Origin: CBDUXT01 sp965371245
Lineage (GTDB): Bacteria > Planctomycetota > Phycisphaerae > UBA1845
Assembly: GCA_965371245.1 (NCBI GenBank)
Contig: CBDUXT010000035.1
Coordinates: 1-51,788 of the forward strand
Direction: 5' to 3'
Length of the DNA: 51,788 bases
The position numbers and the translations under genes were made by a program. Below, in pieces: positions 1-11,700 of the stretch (positions within the stretch are counted from its first letter, which is position 1; every line of letters starts with the position of its first letter). The notes beneath the pieces were generated by a model that worked only from the letters and a program-made list of their open reading frames with translations, did no database searches and was not told the origin of the DNA.

Positions 1-1110
1 TACAAGTTCCGGCACCGTCACAGAAATCCTGGTTGGTGCACTCGGTGCCTGTATCCCCGCAGGTCGTGTTGACCAAGACAAAGCCGTTGTCCGTACAGGC
101 TCCGGCGCCGTCGCACGTGTCCTGATTGATACACTCAGTGCCCGGGTCGCCGCAGTTCGTGTTCACCAATACGAAGCCGTTGTCCGTACAAGTTCCGGCA
201 CCGTCACAGAAATCCTGGTTGGTGCACTCGGTGCCTGTATCTCCGCACGTCGTGTTGAGCAAGACGAAGCCGTTGTCCGTACAGGCACCAGCCCCGTCGC
301 ACGTGTCCTGAATGGTACACTCGGTGCCCGGATCCCCGCAGCTCGTACTGACCAACACGAAGCCGTTGTCCGTACAGGTTCCGGCCCCATCGCAGAAATC
401 CTGGTTGGTACACTCCGTACCCGCATCACCGCAGGTCGTGTTGACCAAGACGAAGCCGTTGTCAGTGCAGGCACCGGCTCCGTCACACGTGTCCTGATTG
501 GTACACTCGGTGCCCGGATCCCCGCAGATCGTATTGACCAACACAAAGCCGTTGTCCGTACAGGCTCCCGCGCCGTCGCACGTGTCCTGGTTGGTACACT
601 CGGTGCCCGGATCCCCGCAGCTCGTGCTGACCAACACGAAGCCGTTGTCGGTACAGGTTCCGGCCCCATCGCAGAAATCCTGGTTGGTGCACTCCGTACC
701 CGCATCACCGCAGGTCGTGTTGACCAAGACGAAGCCGCTGTCCGTACAGGCACCGGCCCCGTCGCACGTGTCCTGAATGGTACACTCGGTTCCCGCGTCG
801 CCGCAGCTCGTGCTGACCAACGCAAACCCGTTGTCGGTGCAAGCACCGGCCCCATCGCACGTATCCTGATTGATGCACTCGGTGCCCGCGTCGCCGCAGG
901 CCGCATCGACCAATGCGAAGCCGTTGTCCGTGCAGGTACCAGCACCGTCACACGTGTCCTGATTGGTACACTCGGTACCCGCGTCGCCGCAGTTCGTACT
1001 CACCAACACGAAGCCGTTGTCGGTGCAGGCCCCAGCGCCGTCACAGAAATCCTGATTGGTGCATTCGGTACCGGCATCGCCACAGGTCGTCGTCGATGCG
1101 AAGTCATTGG
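1..1110 (-). repeat. Tandem 93-bp coding repeats (at least 12 units)
   Basis: Units recur exactly every 93 bp (anchors at 38, 131, 224 and so on to 1061) and encode 31 residues each; a more degenerate unit follows near 1148. Two flavours alternate irregularly, reading NQDFCDGAG or NQDTCDGAG. Units starting near 317 and near 596 are almost identical over about 180 bp, a 279-bp (three-unit) higher-order duplication. The array continues past the left edge of the window. Confidence 0.9.
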
Positions 1111-1891
1111 CTTGGCATACCCCGGAGCCATCGCAGGTGTCCTGTGCGCTACATTCGACCGCGCCGCTACCGCAGGCCGTCGTAACCACCAGGTTGGTCC
1201 AGTCCGTCTGGGTGGTGCCCGAGTTGCACGCCTGGCAGTCATTGCCCGGGTTCAGGTCGTTGTCGTTGAAGCACACGCCGGCGATCGCGCAGGTCAGGGC
1301 ATTGGGTGCAAAGACGCAGACCGTTCCGTCGAACGTGTCCGTCGTACAGGTCAGCCCGTCGTCGCAGCCACTGGCGACGGTGCCCGAGTCGGTGATCGTG
1401 ATGGGGGTGAGCACCGAGTTGTCCGCCGCAGTGATCTTGTGGGGGACCGTTGGAGTGCCCTGAAACGTCACACTGGTCGATCCCACCCCGATGACGTCGA
1501 ACGTCAACGTGGCCACGGTGTGGTTGATCGTGACCGACCCACCGAGCATGGCGACGATGTAGTCAACGGCACCTGCACTGTCCGCGTCCAGCCCCTCCGC
1601 CCAGTCATCCGTGGTCGGCGCGCCGTTAGCCAGAACGTCCAGCGAAGGAGCGATACCGGTCAACGTCAGCACGGTGTTGTCGTAGTTCAGAAACACCTGA
1701 ACTCCGTTGATCTGGGTTCCGGCCAGGTTGCTGACGTCCAGCGTCACCGTCACCGTGTCCCCTGGAGAGACCGTTGTGGAGCCGACAACGTTGAGACTTA
1801 GGTCGTTGACCGCCATGGCCGGCGCCGTCATCACCGTGATAACGAGCCCCATGATCGCGACGATCGAACTTTGTTTTCCCGGGTTCATCAT
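1..1891 (-). CDS. Secreted cohesin-like protein with 31-residue Cys-rich repeats (partial, runs off window)
   Basis: The frame is open from an ATG at 1891 to the window edge, about 630 codons, so the C-terminus is missing. A good ribosome site (AGGAG) lies just upstream; two ATGs are adjacent (1891 and 1888) and either could be used. Residues 1-26 form a signal peptide ending in APAMA. Residues about 27-165 resemble a cohesin-type beta-sandwich (VSPGDTVTVTLDVSN, then VQVFLNYD). Next comes a Cys-rich linker (CDDGLTCTTDTF, CFNDNDLNPGNDC) that recurs in the subtilase at 45.4-47.9 kb. From about residue 245 onward there are at least twelve copies of a 31-residue unit with the core CGDxGTECTNQDxCDGAGxC. 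Function is unknown; it is probably an extracellular structural or adhesive protein, and the cohesin-like part could bind dockerin-like tails such as that of the neighbouring subtilase (inference). Confidence 0.85.
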   Translation of the reverse strand, partial: MMNPGKQSSIVAIMGLVITVMTAPAMAVNDLSLNVVGSTTVSPGDTVTVTLDVSNLAGTQINGVQVFLNYDNTVLTLTGIAPSLDVLANGAPTTDDWAEGLDADSAGAVDYIVAMLGGSVTINHTVATLTFDVIGVGSTSVTFQGTPTVPHKITAADNSVLTPITITDSGTVASGCDDGLTCTTDTFDGTVCVFAPNALTCAIAGVCFNDNDLNPGNDCQACNSGTTQTDWTNLVVTTACGSGAVECSAQDTCDGSGVCQANDFASTTTCGDAGTECTNQDFCDGAGACTDNGFVLVSTNCGDAGTECTNQDTCDGAGTCTDNGFALVDAACGDAGTECINQDTCDGAGACTDNGFALVSTSCGDAGTECTIQDTCDGAGACTDSGFVLVNTTCGDAGTECTNQDFCDGAGTCTDNGFVLVSTSCGDPGTECTNQDTCDGAGACTDNGFVLVNTICGDPGTECTNQDTCDGAGACTDNGFVLVNTTCGDAGTECTNQDFCDGAGTCTDNGFVLVSTSCGDPGTECTIQDTCDGAGACTDNGFVLLNTTCGDTGTECTNQDFCDGAGTCTDNGFVLVNTNCGDPGTECINQDTCDGAGACTDNGFVLVNTTCGDTGTECTNQDFCDGAGTC

Positions 1892-2057
1892 ACTGCTCCT
1901 GTGTTCCTAAACTTCGGACGCTTGGTTCGGGGGAACTCCTGTTTGACCGGGGCTGTTGTCCCTCTCGGGCGGCCAGACGTTTAATACAGCCGAAGGGAAG
2001 CCAACCGGCGACCTCGGCACGACAGCCAACGCGAAGGGCGCGCCGGGAATATTTCTT

Positions 2058-4652
2058 TCACGGACATCCATCGATAGACCCTCCCACGAATAGAAGGTTA
2101 CCGAGGATCAGCGAAAAATCGGTGCTGTTCTGCGCTCCGTCTCCATTGATATCCGCCACGCTTCCCGCGACATTCCAGTTGGATGCCAACACGGAGAAGT
2201 CTTCGACATCAACGAGGTTGTCGCCGGTGACATCGCCGGCCTGTAGCCGGTTGGCACCGGTGAGCGCAACGCTCGCCGGCAGCGGCGGACCAAGCGGGAG
2301 GAGATGGCGCAGTGTGTGCCCTTCACTCGCGCTGATCCACTGTGAGTCGGCGTTGGTGATTGATATCGTTGTCGAGCCCACACCCGTGGCGTCGAAACTC
2401 ATGGGAACAACCGTCGTCTGCACCGGTGTCAGTGCGCAGTCCGTAATGACGAACGTAACGTTTCTAACAACTGCGGTATCCACGCCCTCGAGCTCGACGG
2501 TGACATTCAGCGTCTCCGCCGCCGTCGCCGCGAGGGTTGGTGTGACGGCAAGAGAGAACGTCTGGGTTCCCACGGGCACCGTCGTTCCGGCGACCTCGAT
2601 GGTCCACACGCCGGCCTCCGGCGCGTTCACGACCACTTGCTCGATGTTGTTGATGTGATCCTCAACCGTCTGTGTGGCCACGACTGCCGGGTTGAGTGGA
2701 TCCAGCGTCCAGGGGAAGTGGCGGGTCGCGGAAGGAGAGAAGATTCTCAGATCAAGATCGTTGACCAGCGCGGGATCGACGTTCGGCGTTCCGGCCACAT
2801 CGTCCCACGCCAACGTCACTTTCAGTTCCGTGTCGCTCGGATCGACAACCACGGTGGTGGAAAACAGACCTCCATCCGCCACCTGGTCCTCGGTGAAGCT
2901 GTCCGTGCGCATGAAGTCGATCGTGGGTTGGATACGCACGGATCCATATCCACTTTGATAGTCCGGTCCCGTGTTCCCAATATCCATTGCGTTGTGGGCC
3001 AGCAAGACCTTGAGCGTCGAGTTGAGAAAGTCGGGTCTGGTAGGAAACTGGACACGAAAGTCTTCGAGAAGCAGGGCCGCGAGACCGGAAACCGTTGGAG
3101 CAGCCATGGAGGTGCCGCTCCTGACGGAGTACCGATCGACTCCCGCGATGCTACAGGATGTTACGCCCAGATCCCCGCCTACTTGCGCGCCTGGCGCGGA
3201 TATGTCGGGTTTGAGGCGTCCGTCGTCGCACGGCCCGAAACTGCTGAAGGACGCCACCGAGTCATCGTTGGCGTTCACGGCTCCGACGGAAATGGGATTC
3301 TTGGCGCACGCAGGCGGCGCGGTGGAGTGATAGCCCGCGGCCGTCGTAACGCCTTCCGTTTGGCAACGAGTGCAACTCCGTTCGTTGCCGTTCGCCCAAA
3401 TAATGCGGGCCGGCGCACCAAGGCTCCCCGCCACAATCGCATCCAGGAGGGCGGACGTAACGCCGTAATCACCGGTTATGGAGCAGGGCCACCCGATCAC
3501 GCACACGTTGGTCGCTAATGAGTTGTTGGCGAGATCGGCCCCGAGCGTGACAATGGCATCGGTGTAGTCCGTTTCGAGATCCCCCGGATTCGTGTAGAGC
3601 GGAATGAGCGTGTTGTCGCTCTGGTAGCCGTACGAAAGGAGACTCACTCCGGGCGCCATGCCCCGCCACGTCCCGGAACTCGCCACGCCGCTGCCGCCGA
3701 GCGTACAGGCCACGTGCGTCGAATGGTCGGAGAGGACCGACAGGTCCTCGGTCGTCAGCCGACCGCCAAAGTCCAGGTGAGTCGAAAGCGCTTTGCCGGT
3801 ATCGTAGACCATCGCCGTAACCCCCGACCCGTCCAGGTTATAGGGAGCGGCCTGGACGATGTCCGCGCCTGCGAGGACACGGTTACCGTCGTTGGCCCCG
3901 ACAAAGGGAGGCAGTGCCGGCTCGATGTATTGAACAGAATCCTCCGCCGCCAGTTCGACCACGCTCGCCAGCGGAAGCTCGACCACGAGCCCGTTGATCG
4001 ATCGGAGCTGGTCCCGAACCACGCCCTTGTAACGGCCCGCAACAAGTGCGGCCGACCGTGCCAAGGGCACGTCGGCGTGAAACAAGACGTATGCAGCGAT
4101 AATCGCGTCACCCGTTTGCGTGGATCCGACGGGTGCTCTTTGGAAAGCCCCGGCCGCCGCAAACTCAGGATGGAGTTTCCAAGGGGTCTGGATCTCGGTG
4201 ACGCCGACGAGCGAGTCGATGTTGGTGTGCGCGCTAAGCTCAGCCCGGCTTTCCGGGAGCAAGGCGAAGAACGCGTGGTTCCCCAGCGACCTCAGCAACG
4301 TGATTCCGGAAGCGTTGAGCGCCGCCCTTGTCGGTTCTCCGAGCGGACCGTTAAACTGAACAACTACGTGCTTCATTCCGTCCTCTGGATGCGGCGCTTC
4401 CCCCCCCGGGTTCCCTATTGACGAACGACTCGGCTCCGCATGGAGTCGAGGCGTACGCCATGCGATCGGCGACTGCCCCACGACCAGAGCGGGCCCGCAG
4501 ACGATCGAGCCCAGAACCACAATCCCGGCGACGCGACGGCGAACCCGACGTCCGCGCGCAACGCGCTCTGGACCACAGCAACCGCCTACCCAGATCGGTA
4601 CGCCGCTCTGCTTTTCGTATACACCACTGCTTGTGGCTATCATCCCGACCAC
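2058..4652 (-). CDS. Kp43-type subtilase (S8) with dockerin-like C-terminus
   Basis: Secreted serine protease of up to 864 residues. The N-terminus is arginine-rich and hydrophobic (about 30-60), a signal peptide, but the start is uncertain: the GTG at 4652 has no clear ribosome site, and an ATG three codons later or internal GTGs are possible. A propeptide-like region spans about 93-250. The catalytic triad is visible: Asp284 (VYDTG), His310 (DHSTHVA) and Ser515 (SGTSMAAP), with Asn421 as the oxyanion residue. Residues about 580-705 match the C-terminal jelly-roll of Kp43-like subtilases (VNDLDLRIFSP, PVGTQTFSLAV). Residues 710-800 are a beta module shared with the other subtilase in the window. 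Residues 806-855 are a dockerin type I-like pair (GDVTGDNLVDVEDFSVLA and ADINGDGAQNSTDFS). It lies 166 bp from the cohesin-like gene on the same strand. Confidence 0.9.
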   Translation of the reverse strand: MVGMIATSSGVYEKQSGVPIWVGGCCGPERVARGRRVRRRVAGIVVLGSIVCGPALVVGQSPIAWRTPRLHAEPSRSSIGNPGGEAPHPEDGMKHVVVQFNGPLGEPTRAALNASGITLLRSLGNHAFFALLPESRAELSAHTNIDSLVGVTEIQTPWKLHPEFAAAGAFQRAPVGSTQTGDAIIAAYVLFHADVPLARSAALVAGRYKGVVRDQLRSINGLVVELPLASVVELAAEDSVQYIEPALPPFVGANDGNRVLAGADIVQAAPYNLDGSGVTAMVYDTGKALSTHLDFGGRLTTEDLSVLSDHSTHVACTLGGSGVASSGTWRGMAPGVSLLSYGYQSDNTLIPLYTNPGDLETDYTDAIVTLGADLANNSLATNVCVIGWPCSITGDYGVTSALLDAIVAGSLGAPARIIWANGNERSCTRCQTEGVTTAAGYHSTAPPACAKNPISVGAVNANDDSVASFSSFGPCDDGRLKPDISAPGAQVGGDLGVTSCSIAGVDRYSVRSGTSMAAPTVSGLAALLLEDFRVQFPTRPDFLNSTLKVLLAHNAMDIGNTGPDYQSGYGSVRIQPTIDFMRTDSFTEDQVADGGLFSTTVVVDPSDTELKVTLAWDDVAGTPNVDPALVNDLDLRIFSPSATRHFPWTLDPLNPAVVATQTVEDHINNIEQVVVNAPEAGVWTIEVAGTTVPVGTQTFSLAVTPTLAATAAETLNVTVELEGVDTAVVRNVTFVITDCALTPVQTTVVPMSFDATGVGSTTISITNADSQWISASEGHTLRHLLPLGPPLPASVALTGANRLQAGDVTGDNLVDVEDFSVLASNWNVAGSVADINGDGAQNSTDFSLILGNLLFVGGSIDGCP

Positions 4653-5690
4653 CGAAGTCAGTCCTGTCTCGCGGAATTTCGGGCACTACAAACCCGTTTT
4701 CCGACTCCGGCGATACAGCAACCGTCGTGGCCTTACCCCAGAAGGCACCATGCGCCCGACCACACTTCGCATCGAAACACCCATCTCGACGCACAGGCCG
4801 GTATACATGACCGCGGTTGACCGTACCGCTCCGATAATCATCCGGGCGCGGGGCGAACCTGCGGATTGAGGTCCTTGCGCTCGGCATCATCGTTAGACTG
4901 GAGGTCGGGAGTTGCTGCTGCGGCTCACGCTTCCAGTTCCAGCGAACGACAGAAGAAAAGCACTTGGTGTGCCAAAACACACCGCCGTCCGCTGGATCGC
5001 TAACCTATTGCCACACAGTGTGTTACGGGAGACGACAAGGTGCGGCACGGGTCGTCGGGAATGAACGATTCCCGATACTTCAGGATTCGCGCGTCGGGGG
5101 GGAGTTGCCTATGAACGGTGTTGCCCCCAATCGCCAAAGCATAGTCCTAGCTTAGCGCGCGTTCACCACAAGTACGCCTTGTTCCTATCCGGACGCTCAA
5201 CCAAGGTCTTTCGCTTATCGGGTCAAGACGGATGCCCTAACGGTCCGTACGTCTACCATGTCGCATGCGTGGAGACGGCCGGACGTAGAACTGAACGCGC
5301 CAAGAATCGGCGGGCGGCTTTCAGTGCGTGGGTTCGAAAACCGCCTCGCTGACGGAAGAAACAGAACAACACTACGGTATGGCAAATCGTGGGCCAGCAA
5401 CCTTGCATTGAGTTCCAGTGCTCAAGAACGGTTCGAGGCCCTCGCACGTGGGGCAAAGCTCCCAAGCATTGGTGGCAAGCCCCATCGAGACGTTGTGCCA
5501 CGGCATTGCGCACCCGGTGTGGCGTCGGAGGAATCGCGTCGTCCCGTGAGCGACCGCGGCCCGACCATTCCATGAGGCAGAGCGGTGAGAGCCCGCCCTG
5601 TGAGTCCGGCCTCAGTCCAGCCTGTGCGGCACGCACCAGGCGCACCCGTCAAGGTATACTTCAATGGCCGTCCACGATCCCTGGTTCCCC
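4653..5690. other. Gene-poor spacer
   Basis: About 1.0 kb between the subtilase start and the terminator of the giant oxidase. Open frames here are short, arginine-rich and lack ribosome sites or family resemblance. I see no gene, RNA or repeat. It must hold the subtilase promoter, which I could not place. Confidence 0.5.
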
Positions 5691-5753
5691 AAAAAACACA
5701 CTCGGACTGTCCCCGCGACCCGTACAAGTTCGGGCCGCGGGCGTCCGAGTGTG
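5691..5753 (-). terminator. Intrinsic terminator of the multicopper oxidase gene
   Basis: An 11-bp perfect stem (5697-5707 with 5743-5753, arm GTCCGAGTGTG) encloses a further GC-rich stem (CCCGCG/CGCGGG type). On the minus strand it is followed directly by a run of six T (5691-5696). It sits 38 nt past the oxidase stop codon, in the right orientation for a rho-independent terminator. Confidence 0.8.
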
Positions 5754-5790
5754 ACGTGTTATGGAACTCCGCCTACCAGAGGCGGCTCAT

Positions 5791-8700
5791 CTACTTCGGC
5801 TGTGCAGGCGTGGTGGACCGCCGGCTCTGCCTGGACTGCTTTCCACGCAACGGCTCGTGGATCAGTCCTCTTCTTTGAAGTTCAACAACATCAAACCCTC
5901 GACTCTTCGCGTATTCAGGGGTCAGCCTGATGTCCACCTGACTGTGAACGATACGCTGCACGCCGTTGTGATTGACGACGAACGTCGTCGGCGTCGGAAC
6001 CAAGTCACTTCCGATCTCCGTGATCTGGAACTGGACCGACTCGGTGGTCTCCGTGAGTACAATGGTTCCCAGAGCGTCGTAGTCAGTGACGAACCCCTCG
6101 GGCGGAAGGACCGTCGTCTCCACGCCCCAGTCGCCGACTGCCGCAAACACGAACGGGTACTGCTGGTCCTCCGTGTCCCACAGGACGAACTCGGGCTCGA
6201 TGATCTCCAGGTCGGACCCCGTCAGAACGATCGTCTTCGCCGACATCTTCTTTCCGTCCGCTCTGATGATTTGCTTCAGGCGGACTCTCTTGATGTCGCC
6301 GCAACCGCTGGCGCTGACGTTGGCCCCGATCGGATCCGGAAGGAGGGCAAACGTCGGGTCAAACGCCACCGCGACGTAGTCGGCCGGCAACGGCTGCATG
6401 CTGCAGGTGCCGTTGGCCGCCGTCTGGCAGCAATCCACAGGCTCACAGAACGTGGCGATGCACTCGTACTGTGCGTGGGACGTTCCACCGCAAACCGTCA
6501 GAGCGCAGCTTGTCGCGGACTTGTCGTAGATACACACGTCAACGCCGTCCAACGGGTCCTTGTTCGTCTTCGGCTTCTTGCCGCTGCCCACGATGTGGGT
6601 CGTGGCTTCGATCTGGAGGGTCACGCGATCGGGCATCCCGGGACAGATGTCGCAACCATCCGGAACGGTGTCCAGATCGGCGTCGAGGTTGTCGTCGAAC
6701 CCGTCGCATACGTCCAAACAATCAAGCACGTTGTCCGCTGGGATTTCGGTCTCCTCATCGACCACACCGCAGCCGCAGACGCCCGGTGCGATTTTGAGGG
6801 GATCCGTCGGACATTCGTCGAGCCCGCCGCCAAGATCGATGCAACCTGGCACTGGAAGGAGGTCCTCATTGCACATCAGTCCCGGACACGGGTCATCGCC
6901 GGCCTGGCAGCCGCCGTTGGCATCACAGGTTTCGGTCCCGTTGCAGAACTGTGAGTCATCACAGTCGGCGTCGGATGCACAGACGCCACCGACACGGAAG
7001 ATACCCCACAGCCCGCCATCAAAGGCGAAGGAGGCCATGTCACGGTACATGTAGTCGCCGACGACGCCGAACTTACCACCGGCGCCGTTCTCAGGCAGAA
7101 TGTCGAAGTGGCTTGACGGGCCGATCCCGGACGTGTTGCCGGTCCACTGCGACAGAGGATTGTTACCAATTTTCGTGGAGTTCTCCACGTAAGGCAGGAA
7201 CTGCCACGTGTGGCCGTGAATCTGGAACACGTGGTTGCGCTGGTTTCCGCCGGGTTGGGTGATACGGAAGCGAACCGGCATGCCGGCCGCTGCCAGGAAA
7301 ATGGGCGTCTCTGGGTCGCCGCCCACCTGGGCGTTGCTCCAAGCGCTGGTGAAATCCATGGCCCCGGTGACGCCGAGGTCGGTGTCCGCCGCGTAGCCCA
7401 TACGGAACCAGGTCGGCTCGGTACGGTAGTTGAACGCCTTCTGACCGGAATCCTCCGCGTCTTCCTCGCCGGCGGTGTTTTGAACGACGGAACCGTCGCC
7501 AAGGCGCAGGTTGACGTCACTCTGGAAGACCAGCACGAACTCACGGAAGCTCGTGGTGCCGACGGTGACCGTGGCCTGGGCGCGAGAGTTGGTGTCCTCA
7601 ACCCAGGTCGCCCCGGCCGGCTCGACGATCATCGCCCCGACCAGGCCTTTGCTGGGCTGCTTGATTACGTCGGCGGGCGAGAGACCGATGGTTCCGAACT
7701 CGATCGGAGTGGCCACGAGCATGCCGTCCGGCTGCAGTGTCAGGTCACCGGCGTACCAGGTGTACGTCTGCTTGCCGCCGGGCGCGGCCGTCTGCCGGTT
7801 GTTGAAACCGACCTCCATGCCATCGGACCGGGTCACGTCGTAGGCTAAGAGCTGCGGATGCAGCCCCACGAGACTTGACGGACTGATGTCGTTGGCGTTG
7901 AAGAAGTTCACCACCATCGGCAGGGTGGACCTGCCGTCCAGGTCCGGCATCGGCGTAGCGGCAGGCAACTTGTTGCGCAGCGTAAGCACGATGCAGTCGC
8001 CGGCCGTCACGCGAAGGATCAACGGCTCGACCGGGATACCCGGCTTGAGCTTGCCGTCAGCGCCGAGGTCGTAGCTTCGCACATACAGGATGGCCGTCGG
8101 GTCATTCAACGGACCACCACTGTCCGTACGCGAGTTGTAAATCAGCGCTCCGTCAGCAAGGATGTCCTTGGCGAGGACGGCGGTGACATCCAGGAGCCTC
8201 ACTGGCGCGTCCACGGGGCAAACGCCCTTGAAATCGGATGAGTTCGTCATCGCGGGACCACCGGGGGGGTTGTTGGGCAGGGGCAGCAGGTCCGCCTGGT
8301 TGCCCTTGTAGGCCCGGAGGATTCCCCACATCCCGGTCCAAAGATCGTCGGTCGAGCTGCCGGGCTTGTACAGGAAGTCCGACGTGGCCCCGCGTGCAGA
8401 CTTCGGTATGACGATGGGCGAGTTGAACTCGAAGTGCTCGGAGATACCCATCATCTGGGAGTTGCGCCATCCGGAGTTGGACCAAGACGGCTCCTGGAGC
8501 CACTTGATGCCGTTGATGCTGAAGTTGTGGCCCTCCTCCGTGGCGCCGACCATGGATCGAATCTGCACCTTGTCTCCGTCATAGACCCGCATCAGCGGCG
8601 TGTAAGGATCGCCCGGCTGCACACCGCCGGTCAGCGGCGGATAGACCGTCGGCTGAACGTTAAGCGCGGGATCGGCACGCACGATGTCCGAACGGAAGGC

Positions 8701-11700
8701 CAGAGCCAGGTCGCCGGCCTCGCCGCCCGCCTGCGAGTTGGTCAACGGATCACGGATGCGCATCGCGATCGGTTCACTTCGGTAGTTGACCGACATGGCG
8801 CCCGGGTCCTCCGCCGAGATGGCCTCTGGACAGGGCAGCGGCACGCCACCGGGGCAAATCACCGGCGGAATCCTCAGATCGGGGAACGCCTCGACCGCTG
8901 CCGGCGGATTGACGGCGTTGGCCGGATCGTCGAAACCATCACCCGGCTGACGTCCACCGGCCAGAATGGTGTTGACGTCGTACGGCGCCGGCGTCTTGTT
9001 GTTCGCCTTGTAGGCCAACTGGAAGTCGGCGAACTCGAACATGAACTCTCTGTGGCTGTCGGCCGGGTCCACAGTCAGAATGTCGGCCTTCCAGCTTGTC
9101 GGTCCGCCGTCCGCACGGCCACCCATGATCTCGCCCGTCTCCGGATCGCGCCACACGGAGCCCTTGGGCTCGACGAGCAGACCGCAGTAGAGACCGGCCT
9201 GTTGCACGGTCGATGGCCCGTAGTGATCGTGGGTGAAGACCGTACGCAGCGTTCGATCCTCTCGACCGATGTTCAGCACATCGTCCGCGTACCAGCGCTG
9301 GATCGTGGTCTGGGCTCCCATCCACTTGCCGTTGGGACCGGCGCCAAAGAACGGGTGAGCCTCGGCCACCGGGCACTCGAACGTGCCATCGCGCAGGTCC
9401 GGGTCGGTGCAGGCGTTGTTGACGCGGATGGCGTGGATTCGCTCCCGTACCTCGTCGGGGCTGAACGTTCCGTCCTCATAGTTCCACCCATTGCCCGATC
9501 CGTCCGACGAGGTCACGTCGAACTTCACCAGGTGGATGTGTTGTCCAAGGACATCCGTCGGCGTCCGGACCTGAAAGTCGTCCAGCTCGTAGATGTTCGG
9601 AATCAGATTGACATGGTGATACGTGATGCAGCTCTCGCTGTTCGCTCTGAAGAAGAACGGCTCCGGCGCCCTCGATCCATCTATGTAGGACGCGACGTCT
9701 TCCCACATCGAGATCATCCGCGTCTGAGGGAAGTGCCAGCCGGTCTTGCTGAGCACGGCGTCGATTTCGAGACCCGCCACTTTGTACGTACGCGGGTCGC
9801 CCACGGGCATGCCCATGTCGTCGATGCACGGCTCCGCGTATGGGGCGCCGGGCGTCGGAGGCAGGCCGTTCAGCACGAAGTTGCCGGCTGTGCCGTCCTG
9901 CTTGTAACTCGGGTGCAGACGCTGGGCGTGGTAGGCCATCGCCTCCAACTCGAGCGGGGTGCCGCCCTCTGGAATATCCACGGCCACGGCGGACGTGATC
10001 TCTTTCGTGAAGTCGAGTCGGGTCTGCACGCTGACCGCGGTTCCACCGCTGATGACGTGGCGCGACAGGCCCCCATCGGTGGGTGTGTCCATCGGCGGGT
10101 GTGGAGGCCGGTGACCGACAACGCCCGCCACGAAGAACGGATACCCGGGGTTCCCCGCGCCGGTGACCTGTATCTGGCCGCCCGGCAGACCGGGAACCAC
10201 GACAATGTCAACGTCGGCTTCGGGCATCGGAGCCATGACCAACTCGGGAATGGGAACAACGGCCGCGATCGGGCTGCCCGTGATGATTTCGGGGTCCGGT
10301 AGGGCGCGAGCCCCGGGCATGGGCCGGCCGTCCGCGTCGAGCTGCGTACCCTGTTCGAACACGTCGTGCGTCCGCCAGAGGTGCCACATTCCCTGCGCAA
10401 AGTGGGGGTAGAAGTGGCAGTGGAAGATCGAGTCGCCCACGACCTGGTTGCGGTTACCGCTTCCGTTGTAGGCAATCTCCAGGGTGTACGCCGATCCGGG
10501 TCCGATCGCCTGGCTGTCGAGATAGGCCGACTCGTCGCTATCCGGCGTGTAGAGCCATTGGTGCGCGTGCAAGTGGTGAATATGGAATTCCTTCGGTCCG
10601 CCGTGAAGAATCCGGAACTTGGTGTGGTCACCGATGTAGCTGTGCGCCACGTTCGAAGGATCGTCCGGGTAGAGCGCCTTGGTTGCCTTGGGACCCGGCG
10701 CCAGAGGGAGGCCGTCGGCACCCAGGTTCGCGTTCGCCGGTATATCGACGACCATGGCGGGATCGCCCAGCACCCACGAGGTGAGGAAGAACTCCTCGTA
10801 TTTGCACTCCGTGCAGTCCCACATCGGTCCGACGGCGAAGCGGTTCCCCACGATCTCCGCGCCGATGCCGCCCGTGCCGTAGTTGATCCCGAAGCCATCG
10901 ACCACGCTGTGAAGCGTGTGGCTGAAGACCGGGTCGTCGAAAATCGGGAAGGCCTGAACCGCGCCGATCTCGCCCTCATAAATGAACGTAAACTCGCGGA
11001 AAGACTGATCGCGATTGGGATAGACGGGGTTGGGCGGATACGTTCCGGGGACATGAGATCCGCGTCCCGGACCAGTGATGATGGCGAACAGATCGGTATG
11101 TCGAATCTTTCCGGCGGCATCCAGCATCCTCAGGATCGGCTTTCCCTCGAGACGATGGCCGACCGGATACAAGGCGTCGTAGTTGAGAATGGGCTGACCG
11201 CCCGGCGTCGTCCCCGTCTTGGCAAGTTCGATGTCGTCGCGGGTGACCTGACTGCGATACCACTCGGCGCCCCTCGGCTCGATGTTGAGCGAGCCGTGAA
11301 GACCGGCCGAAAGCGAGCCGCCGTCGCCCTCACCACCGGTGGTGGCCGCGGCGCTGTACAGGTGATGGTTGCCTTCCCGCTCGGCGTAGAGCGTGTAGAC
11401 GGCCGAGCCGCCCGGGGAAACCAGACTGCTCGGGTTCCTCCCCACGAACGTGCCGTCGTCCGTAATGCTGTTGACGAGCTGCAAGCCGGTGATGTGGATC
11501 GAGGCAGTTCGGGTGGCCGGCTGCTCTTCATCAACCCTCACCGCGGCAAGGTAGTTGGTGAAGTTGATCTGCAGGCAGTCCCCGACGTTCATCCTCAAGA
11601 CAATGGGGCGCGGGCGTTTGTCTTCCCGCAACTTGACGTTGCCCGGAGCCAGCTCCGTCCCATCGATTATGGGGCGAACGTCCTCCAGGAGGGCGAAGAT

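Noticed and set aside
163..951. 262-codon minus-strand frame of Arg/Thr/Ser repeats
   Set aside because: Out-of-frame reading of the 93-bp repeats; the true frame gives the Cys-rich units and runs off the window.
1..1110. Regular direct repeats resembling a CRISPR array
   Set aside because: Units are 93 bp with no unique spacers and lie wholly within an open coding frame with conserved cysteines.
8434..10302. 622-codon plus-strand open frame
   Set aside because: Antisense shadow of the multicopper oxidase gene; His/Arg/Val-biased composition without domains.
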